Positions 57,702 to 64,000 of a stretch of DNA of 64,000 nt are shown here, piece by piece (the stretch's first letter is position 1; each line of letters begins with the position of its first letter). Origin of the DNA: Oscillospiraceae bacterium (GTDB lineage Bacteria; Bacillota; Clostridia; Oscillospirales; Acutalibacteraceae); NCBI GenBank assembly GCA_015066385.1, contig SVOJ01000001.1, positions 248,001 to 312,000 of the forward strand, given 5' to 3'. The notes beneath the pieces are model-generated. The model was not told where the DNA came from. It saw only the letters and a list, made by a program, of their open reading frames with translations, and made no database searches. The position numbers were made by a program, and so were the translations under genes.

Positions 57702-57731
57702 GTCGCATTCCTTTCGGAGTGCGACTTTTTT
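57702..57731 (+). terminator. Hairpin at the 3' edge of the recombinase gene
   Basis: GTCGCATTCC pairs with GGAGTGCGAC (one G-U) around TTTC, followed by six Ts on the plus strand, right against the recombinase stop codon. It could insulate the recombinase gene from tRNA read-through. Confidence 0.7.
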
Positions 57732-57732
57732 G

Positions 57733-59436
57733 TTATGCTGACTTTTCTGTAGGTTTCGCAATATAGCCTATTGCTACTCCCTGACGGGTATCTGCTGTGA
57801 AGCAAGGAGCGTCTGATTCAGGTATTTCAAGATAGCCTACAAAGTTATAATGAATCACAACTCTCTGTGTCTTGTTTTTGCCCTTGCCCTCTGCTTCATA
57901 AACATCAATGTGGTCAATGAGTTCGTGAATGAGAGGTGCTGTTATTGTTTCCATATCCAAGAACTTTCTTACTGCACCGATAAACATATCCTTGCTGTGC
58001 TGAACTGTCTGCATATTTGCAACCTTTTCTCTCAGGTTAAATATCCTGACCTTCAGTTCTGTTCTCTCAACCTCATATTTATGGGACATATGGGTAAACC
58101 ATTCATCCGTAACCTTGCCTGTTGCATTGTCCTCATACAGTTTCTCATAAAGAGAAGCAACTGACTGTTGACGGACTATTGCTTTCTGCAACTGCTCCTC
58201 AAGATGCTTTTTCTCGTCATAGAAATCCTTGTTTGTTTTCTTTTCAAGGATATCAACTAGAAGTTCCTCATCCTTTTGTAGCATTATCGCAAGGCGTTTA
58301 AGCTCAAAGATGACTATCTGTTCAAGAGCATCTGCACGAATATAGTGCCTTGTCTGACAAGTACCACGGGTATCCTTTACATAATTACTGCAAATGAAAT
58401 AATGAATATCCTTGTTGACGGTATTGGTATGATAACTCATATTACTGCCGCAATCAGCGCAACGGATAAGACCACTAAAGATATGCTTTCTTGCATTCTC
58501 TTTCTTAGGAGCTCTGCGTTTTGTTCTTGCAGTGTGCTTTTGTACCGTTTCCCAAGTGTCTCGGTCAATGATAGGCTCGTGAACATCCTTGAAGATTTTC
58601 CAATTCTCCACCGGATTATCAATACGGGTTTTGTTCTTGAAGTTTTTGGAATAGGTCTTGAAGTTGATAACATCGCCACAATACTCTTGCTGTGCTAATA
58701 TCTTTTGAATAGTAGTTTTACACCACTTGTACGGATTCGGTTGAGTTTTCTTTCCGCCACGGTTCAAACCTTTACTTTGCCAATATGCCATAGGGATAAG
58801 CACCTGTCTGTTCTGTAACTCCCTTGCAATAGCTTCGTTCCCCATACCCTCAAGACACATTCTGTAAATGTCCCTGACCACTTCTGCAGCTTCGGTATCA
58901 ATTATCCATTTTTTCTTGTTTTCGGGACTCTTCATATATCCGTAAGGTGGTTGAGATAATGGTTCACCCATATTTCCTCTGATTCTGTGTGCAGAGCGTA
59001 CTTTTCTTGAAATATCTCTCGCATACATTTCATTCATAACATTCTTGAATGGTGCGATTTCGTTTTCACCCTCATCACTGTCAACCATATCATTAACAGC
59101 GATGAACCTTACATTATGCTCAGGGAAATAGTTATCTGTATAATGACCAACCGAAACATAATCTCTGCCTAATCGGGAAAGGTCTTTGACAATAACAACT
59201 GAGATATATCCCATTTCAATATCGTCAAGAAGCTCCTGAAAAGCAGGTCTGTTGAAGTTCGTACCCGTATAGCCGTCATCAACATAATACTTGGTATTTG
59301 TTAAACCTAATTCCTTTGCCTTTTGTGTCAGCATTTTCTTTTGGTTGCCGATTGAATTACTCTCTGTTTCCGTACCGTCATCTCTTGATAATCGGCAGTA
59401 GATAGCAGTAATTCCGATGTTTGCTTCAGACTGCAT
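57733..59436 (-). CDS. Large serine recombinase (TndX/TnpX-like)
   Basis: The 567-residue product starts at ATG 59436, five bases after AAGGAGG. The resolvase domain has the nucleophile Ser in 'YCRLSRDDG' (Ser17), 'YVDDGYTGTNFNRPAFQELL' and 'VKDLSRLGRDYVSVG' (catalytic Arg residues). Next comes the recombinase domain ('QPPYGYMKSPENKKKWIIDTEAAEVV'), the zinc ribbon ('CADCGSNMSYHT' with later Cys residues), a coiled-coil region (about 390-460) and a C-terminal DUF4368-like end. It would integrate and excise an element at short att sites. It is read toward tRNA-Leu. Codon use is more AT-rich than in its neighbours, which points to horizontal transfer. Confidence 0.93.
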   Translation of the reverse strand: MQSEANIGITAIYCRLSRDDGTETESNSIGNQKKMLTQKAKELGLTNTKYYVDDGYTGTNFNRPAFQELLDDIEMGYISVVIVKDLSRLGRDYVSVGHYTDNYFPEHNVRFIAVNDMVDSDEGENEIAPFKNVMNEMYARDISRKVRSAHRIRGNMGEPLSQPPYGYMKSPENKKKWIIDTEAAEVVRDIYRMCLEGMGNEAIARELQNRQVLIPMAYWQSKGLNRGGKKTQPNPYKWCKTTIQKILAQQEYCGDVINFKTYSKNFKNKTRIDNPVENWKIFKDVHEPIIDRDTWETVQKHTARTKRRAPKKENARKHIFSGLIRCADCGSNMSYHTNTVNKDIHYFICSNYVKDTRGTCQTRHYIRADALEQIVIFELKRLAIMLQKDEELLVDILEKKTNKDFYDEKKHLEEQLQKAIVRQQSVASLYEKLYEDNATGKVTDEWFTHMSHKYEVERTELKVRIFNLREKVANMQTVQHSKDMFIGAVRKFLDMETITAPLIHELIDHIDVYEAEGKGKNKTQRVVIHYNFVGYLEIPESDAPCFTADTRQGVAIGYIAKPTEKSA

Positions 59437-59490
59437 TAATCCTCCTTCCCGGCAGTCAAACATATATATTCTGCATTCATTGTATTTCTA

Positions 59491-59556
59491 TCATCGGCAT
59501 CTGCCATTTGGTACATCAAGTCTCGGTCTGCCACGACCACGCTTCTTTTCTTCCAT
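59491..59556 (-). CDS. 21-residue basic peptide with AT-hook-like motif
   Basis: ATG 59556 lies 7 bases after AAAGGAGG. The 21-residue product is mostly basic and contains RGRGRPR (residues 6-12), the core of an AT-hook DNA-binding motif. It is 55 bases upstream of the recombinase start and in the same direction. A tiny excisionase-like or accessory DNA-binding peptide, or a leader peptide, are all possible. I do not recognise a named family. Confidence 0.5.
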   Translation of the reverse strand: MEEKKRGRGRPRLDVPNGRCR

Positions 59557-59804
59557 TTGTATTCCTCCTTTAAATGTATATTTTCCGATTGATTTTTGAT
59601 GATTTTTTCGTCTGTAATGCATCTTGTTTTATCGGTAGGGTAATTCCATTAACTACATATCAAAAGCCTCTTTTTGCCGTTTCACCCGAAATAGTTCCTG
59701 CCCCGGAATCACACCGCAGCGTTGCATCGCTCATATCATCGCAAAGTCATATCACTTTCGGACGGTCATTCAATTTTCAAGGTACATATAAATAAAGGTT
59801 TTTA

Positions 59805-59880
59805 GCAAAAAAGAAAAAGCACCGTACGAACTCGAATGGACATAGTTATCCCACATCCAATCGACTTTCGTTACGGTGCT
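59805..59880 (-). terminator. Long hairpin terminator within the element
   Basis: On the minus strand AGCACCGTA-A-CGAA pairs with TTCG-TACGGTGCT, with a further TCGA/TCGA and TGGA/TCCA pairing inside, followed by TTTTTCTTTTTT. It separates the fragment at 59920 from the recombinase unit. The 59557-59804 stretch shows no gene. Confidence 0.75.
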
Positions 59881-59919
59881 TGGTAGTTTTTCAGCTCTGA
59901 AAACAGAGTCCTGCCCCGC

Positions 59920-60072
59920 TTACGCGATTAAGAAAGTGGGTTCTTTCTTCTCTGCAACACGAATATGTATGTTCTTGCTGTGTTGCTCTTTTGAAATATA
60001 TGTACATTCGACTTCATACGGTGCCAAATAGTCCTCTGATGACCTTGCATCACGTTTAAAGTCATAATCATA
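59920..60072 (-). pseudogene. Open fragment without start codon (degraded element gene)
   Basis: A 50-codon frame ending in TAA reads 'YDFKRDARSSEDYLAPYEVE' and then 'IRVAEKKEPTFLIA', which looks like protein, but it has no ATG, GTG or TTG start and a stop lies directly upstream. It is probably the 3' end of an element gene whose 5' part was lost. No family is recognised. The 60073-60246 region, AT-rich, shows nothing else. Confidence 0.35.
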
Positions 60073-60246
60073 TTAAATTGTACCGTTTATTATAGAACAA
60101 ATGTTTGCTATTGTCGATAGTTTTTTGAAAAATTTTTCCTTTAATTTATTATGCTGTCGGTTTTTACCGATATCACATGGGATTAATTAAATAGTTTTGG
60201 GGAATAAAAGGTGCTTCCCGAAAAAAAGAGGTGATATACAGCAACA

Positions 60247-60270
60247 CCGCCGAGGATTTCTCCCCGGCGG
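60247..60270 (-). terminator. Hairpin after the GLUG surface protein gene
   Basis: CCGCCGGGGA pairs with TCCTCGGCGG (one G-U) around GAAA on the minus strand; TCTTTTTTT follows 14 bases later. The same CCGCCGGGGA occurs in the hairpin after the LRR gene at 4265-4295. Confidence 0.7.
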
Positions 60271-60294
60271 TAAGTTTATTTATTGGGTTTTAGT

Positions 60295-63200
60295 TTACCA
60301 ATGAGTTACACCGCAATCACAATACTGCTGAATGCCAAAGAGTTTCTGGAAGAAACGAATTATCTTCCAAAAGAACCTCATAAGAGTATTCCCACTGTGG
60401 CAGATATGGGCACAAATTTCGTCTGTGGGTTCGTCGGGCTGTTCTGGCTCATCAGGTGTGTCGGGCTGTTCGGGTCCTACGGGGTTCTCAAACTCGTGTC
60501 CGCAACCGTAGTCACACTTGTAGTCGCCGTTATCGTCTTTGTGCGTGAGAGCAGGATTTTCCTTTTCATCGGTTGCACCGCATCCGTTGTCGCAGGTCGC
60601 AACTTCTTTGCCTGCAACACCGCACTTGGCTTCTTCTGTTACTTCGTACTTTGTGAAGGAGTGTTCAAGCGCATCAACTGTTATTGTGTCTCTGTCAAGT
60701 TCTTCACCGCAAATATCACAGTAAACTACAAGGTCGTATGAGCCTGCAACACCACACTTGGGAGCAACCTCGTTTTCTTTTACTGCTTCAAGAGGCTCGT
60801 GAGTGAGAGCAGGAATTTCCCTTTCATCTGTTGCACCGCATCCGTTGTCGCAGACAGCCACTTTCTTGCCTTCGACTTCGCAAGCGGGTTCATCAACGAC
60901 TTCGTAGTTTGTGAAGACGTGAACACCGTTTGCACAGTTATTCATTGTTTCTGCAATGGCTTCGGCTCTTGCAAGCAGACCGCTGTTTGCAAGGTCGGCC
61001 ACTGAGGTGATTGCATTTGACTTGAGAGCGTCAAGTTCCTTCTTGATACCGTCAAGTTCTGCCTGCATTTCGTCGCTGACGGTTGCAGTTTCAAGGGCTT
61101 CGTCAATGCCTGCAATGACTTCGTCGATCACACTGTAGTCAGCCTTGCGCATGCTGCCGTCCTTGAGACCTGCAAGGAGCGTTTCAAGTTGATTTTCATA
61201 GTCATATGTTACCATGTTGCTGTCATGGGCAGCCTGCGAAAAATTGCCGTTATTGAGTTGCGCCTTGTGATAATTGTTAGGACCGTAATACTTGCCGCTT
61301 TCAGTGGGAATAATATTGTTCGGGTTACTGTCGATAAGGGCGTTGACTTCATCAAGAAGAGCTGTCATATACGAAAGGTCTGCCTTTTTCATCGTATTGT
61401 CGGCAAGCCCTGCCTTTATCGTGGAAATGATGTTGTTCAATGTCTGTGTGCCGTTGCTAACAGTCGACTGTTCGCTTTCGATTCTGTCAGCGCTCACTCC
61501 GTTCATCACAGCGCTCAGGGTTGATGTGTAATCCTGCTTCGGGCCGTCGATAAGGTCTGCTTTTGCAAGAAGTTCGCTGAGTTCTTCTACAGCGGCATCA
61601 AAGGCTGTGTAATCGGCTCTGTTGACAAATTCGGTGTCGACATTGCCGCAGTCGGGACAAGTGGTGACGATGCTGCCCTGTCCCCATGTGCCGTCGGCAT
61701 TCTGAACGGGACGGATCAGAGAACTAGTCGCATTTGCATGGTCGCAGACATAATCACAGACCGTGCATTCGCCGTCCATGAATTCATGTTCCGTTTTTTC
61801 GGAAATCTTGTCGCAGTCATCTGCGGTGCATTCTTTCCAATGTTTCGCGTTGTCATATACCCAATCGCCGCTGAAATCACAGGTGTGGAGCGTTACACCG
61901 CAGACTTCGCAAACTGATCCTGTCTGATTTTCGTGTGCACATTTAGCACCGCATCCGTTTGCGCAAACGCCGTCAAGGTTTGACCAGTTATGTGCAGGCT
62001 TTTCTGCCGACACATCGCTTGCATTGTTGGTATAAACCATTTCTTCGTCTTTGCAGGTGGTATAACCGCCGTAAACCTTGTCGCCGCCGAGTACGGGGGA
62101 AGCTTCTGTGCCGATGGTCTGTCCCCAGACCTGCTCGGTGCGAGCACCCTGCAGAAGATATGCCACCTCACCGGATGCAAACTGTTCTGCGGTTTTGACT
62201 TCCGCCTGACCTGCCGCATCTGCACCGTTGATACCGCCTTCAGCAGTGCCGGCAAGATAGTAACAATTGGTGAGCGTGCTGTTTTCAGCAGGATAGCACA
62301 CAACGCCGCCGACATCATCGCCGCTGACTATGGTAAGAGTGCCAATGTTATAGCAGTTCACAATGGTGCCATTGTTTTTACATGCTACGCCGCCCATTCC
62401 GCTGCCTTTGGAGGTTTTTGTAACACTACCGGCATTGTAGCAGTCCTCAACAGTGCCATAGTTATAACATACCACACCGCCGATGCCGGTATAAGACTGT
62501 ATCCAACCGTTGTTGCTGCAGTTTTTAACGGTGCCTCTATTTTCACCTGCCACGCCGGCGACAATATAATAGGCTTCCATACGACCGGTGTTTCTGCAAT
62601 TCTGCACGGTGCCATAGTTTGTTCCGACCAAGCCAACATAACTTGAGCCAAAGATATAACTGTCGGCAAGGGTCAAATTGCTGACCTTGCCTCCCTGACC
62701 GACATAGCCGAACAGGCCGACATGATTCTCATATTTCTTTATATACAAACCGCTGACCGTGAAATGATTACCGTCGAATGTGCCGGTGTATATGTAGTCA
62801 TCATCGCCGATACGGTTCCATGCACGGTAATCACTGCCGACTCCGTTCAGTGTGCCGTCTTCATTGAGAACATTATTATTAACGGTGATATCGGCAGTCA
62901 GTTCTGCACAGGCGGCCTTGTTTTTTGCCACATCGCCGTAGCCGGTGCTTACAATCGCCGAAAACCAATAGAGCTGACCTGCATTGGAAATCAGATAAGG
63001 ATCACTTTCGGTACCGCTGCCCGTTGCAGGCTCAAAAACGCCGCAAGAGCAGATGCCGTTGTTGGTGAAACTGCATACATGAAGCTCACCGCCGCAGATG
63101 CCGCAGATCGCACCCGTCTGATCTTCATGTGCACATTCCTTGCCGCAGTTTGCACAGATACCGTCCTTATTTGACCAATCGTGTGCAGGCTTTTCTGCCG

Positions 63201-64000
63201 GCACCTCGCCTGCCTTGTTGGTGAAAACCATACTTGCATCGTCTTTGCAGGTGGTATAACCGCCGTAAACCTTGTCGCCGCCGAATACGGGCATAGCATC
63301 TGTGCCGATCTTCTGTCCCCAGACCTGTTCGGCCTGTTCACCCTGCAGGAAATAGGCCACATCGCCCGAAGCAAACTGCTCTGCAGTTTTAACTTCTGCC
63401 TGACCCGCTATGTCCTTTCTTGCGATACCGCCGGCGGCAGTACCCGTAAGATAGTAGCAGGCAGTGACGGTGCCGTAATTGTTGCCCGAAATACCACCGA
63501 CAAACTCGCTGACGTTAACATTTGAGGTCGTGCATTTGACCATGCCGGTGTTGAAACAGTCGGAAATAACAGTGTTCTTGGGGTTCGCACCTGCGATACC
63601 GCCGATCCAAAGTCTGCCGATGACCTCGCCGGTATTATAACTACTCTTTACGGTATTCAGGTTATGACCGGCCACACCACCGATATAGTAGCTTTCTGTA
63701 TTTGTACCTTTGACTGTTGCGGTGTTGCTGCAGAATGTAACGATGCCGTCGTTGTGTCCTACAACGCCGCCTACCAGGGAGTGTCCGGACACATTGCCTG
63801 TGTTGCTGCAATGGATGAGTGTGCCGTCGTTGCTGCCGGCGATACCGCCGATATACATATCATTCCCCTCAACATTGCCTGTGTTGCTGCAATGGGTGAG
63901 TGTGCCGTTGTTGCTGCCGACAACACCGCCGATGGTATCGCCGTCACCGTAGTCAAAATCGTTGTTAAATCTGACAGTGCCGGTGTTATGGCAGTTTGAA
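60295..64000 (-). CDS. Giant GLUG-repeat surface protein with conserved C-terminal tail (5' end outside window)
   Basis: About 1,235 residues are visible and the frame runs off the right edge, so the N-terminus is not seen. GLUG-type repeats ('IGGIAGSNDGTLIHCSNTGNV') fill the first ~200 visible residues and recur at about 440-600. Between and after them are Cys-rich linkers ('CANCGKECAHEDQTGAICGICGG'). An alpha-helical stretch resembling FIVAR modules lies at about 790-1050, then Cys-repeat units, an acidic linker, and the last 40 residues with CAHICH, FFWKIIRFFQKLFGI and CDCGVTHW. This ending is shared with the LRR protein at the left end. It is probably a cell-surface adhesin or matrix protein. 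The nearby recombinase may be unrelated. Confidence 0.85.
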   Translation of the reverse strand, partial: SNCHNTGTVRFNNDFDYGDGDTIGGVVGSNNGTLTHCSNTGNVEGNDMYIGGIAGSNDGTLIHCSNTGNVSGHSLVGGVVGHNDGIVTFCSNTATVKGTNTESYYIGGVAGHNLNTVKSSYNTGEVIGRLWIGGIAGANPKNTVISDCFNTGMVKCTTSNVNVSEFVGGISGNNYGTVTACYYLTGTAAGGIARKDIAGQAEVKTAEQFASGDVAYFLQGEQAEQVWGQKIGTDAMPVFGGDKVYGGYTTCKDDASMVFTNKAGEVPAEKPAHDWSNKDGICANCGKECAHEDQTGAICGICGGELHVCSFTNNGICSCGVFEPATGSGTESDPYLISNAGQLYWFSAIVSTGYGDVAKNKAACAELTADITVNNNVLNEDGTLNGVGSDYRAWNRIGDDDYIYTGTFDGNHFTVSGLYIKKYENHVGLFGYVGQGGKVSNLTLADSYIFGSSYVGLVGTNYGTVQNCRNTGRMEAYYIVAGVAGENRGTVKNCSNNGWIQSYTGIGGVVCYNYGTVEDCYNAGSVTKTSKGSGMGGVACKNNGTIVNCYNIGTLTIVSGDDVGGVVCYPAENSTLTNCYYLAGTAEGGINGADAAGQAEVKTAEQFASGEVAYLLQGARTEQVWGQTIGTEASPVLGGDKVYGGYTTCKDEEMVYTNNASDVSAEKPAHNWSNLDGVCANGCGAKCAHENQTGSVCEVCGVTLHTCDFSGDWVYDNAKHWKECTADDCDKISEKTEHEFMDGECTVCDYVCDHANATSSLIRPVQNADGTWGQGSIVTTCPDCGNVDTEFVNRADYTAFDAAVEELSELLAKADLIDGPKQDYTSTLSAVMNGVSADRIESEQSTVSNGTQTLNNIISTIKAGLADNTMKKADLSYMTALLDEVNALIDSNPNNIIPTESGKYYGPNNYHKAQLNNGNFSQAAHDSNMVTYDYENQLETLLAGLKDGSMRKADYSVIDEVIAGIDEALETATVSDEMQAELDGIKKELDALKSNAITSVADLANSGLLARAEAIAETMNNCANGVHVFTNYEVVDEPACEVEGKKVAVCDNGCGATDEREIPALTHEPLEAVKENEVAPKCGVAGSYDLVVYCDICGEELDRDTITVDALEHSFTKYEVTEEAKCGVAGKEVATCDNGCGATDEKENPALTHKDDNGDYKCDYGCGHEFENPVGPEQPDTPDEPEQPDEPTDEICAHICHSGNTLMRFFWKIIRFFQKLFGIQQYCDCGVTHW

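Overview
The window comes from a low-to-mid-GC Clostridia-type Bacillota, most likely an Oscillospiraceae/Ruminococcaceae-like gut commensal. The evidence is AAGGAGG-type ribosome binding sites, many near-perfect sigma-A promoters with 17-bp spacers, a Rex repressor, a TepA-SpoIIIE/FtsK pair, a pfl (ZTP) riboswitch ahead of pyruvate formate-lyase, BspA-like and GLUG-repeat surface proteins, and many host- or plant-glycan enzymes. The taxon is inferred; no rRNA is present.

Layout. 1-1100: the 3' end of a glycerophosphodiesterase gene, tRNA-Val(CAC) and an array of small hairpins. 1118-4295: a leucine-rich surface protein gene with a promoter, a long structured leader and a leader terminator. 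4316-12204: glycan use (sialate O-acetylesterase-like protein, GH30, alpha/beta hydrolase, GH2 beta-galactosidase). 12203-15755: two paralogous acyl-CoA ligase-like genes; a third lies at 30280-31986. 16064-17802: a secreted esterase and a catalytically dead ImmA/IrrE-like protein. 17885-20987: pflB-pflA under a ZTP riboswitch. 21023-27320: a phosphoesterase, then an operon of two zinc-ribbon membrane proteins, a GPH sugar transporter and a glycosidase. 27331-27710: a second hairpin array beside tRNA-Gln(TTG). 27744-30222: an oxidoreductase and a GH29 fucosidase. 32217-37838: a sugar-phosphate epimerase, ribokinase-family kinase, TIM-barrel protein, GT-C-like membrane protein and diaminopropionate ammonia-lyase. 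37814-39313: small membrane proteins and a DUF4275-like protein. 39403-39713: tRNA-Gln(CTG) with a 40-bp direct repeat of its 3' end. 39860-43771: nagB, a DD-carboxypeptidase, mtaB and a small membrane protein. 43853-44040: a structured RNA. 44059-49787: acn-icd-rex and three further genes on the minus strand. 49964-57418: tepA, ftsK/spoIIIE, ygiQ, a ComEC-like hydrolase and an oxidoreductase. 57528-60072: tRNA-Leu(GAG) and a large serine recombinase in what looks like a decayed integrative element. 60295 to the end: a giant GLUG-repeat surface protein gene running off the window.

How it works together. Secreted and cytoplasmic glycosidases release and hydrolyse sugars, a GPH symporter imports oligosaccharides, and kinase/epimerase/NagB steps feed glycolysis. 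PflB makes acetyl-CoA and formate under anaerobic conditions. Aconitase and isocitrate dehydrogenase, encoded with Rex, supply 2-oxoglutarate.

The observations I consider most novel are four. (1) A short aromatic/basic C-terminal tail is shared by otherwise unrelated secreted proteins, and in two of them it is embedded in a Cys/His frame. (2) The 5' leader of the LRR surface protein gene has a terminator and a competing 9-bp helix. (3) Two homologous hairpin arrays sit immediately after tRNA terminators, with compensatory stem changes between copies. (4) Two of the three ligase paralogs share a TGTCACAATT operator-like sequence.
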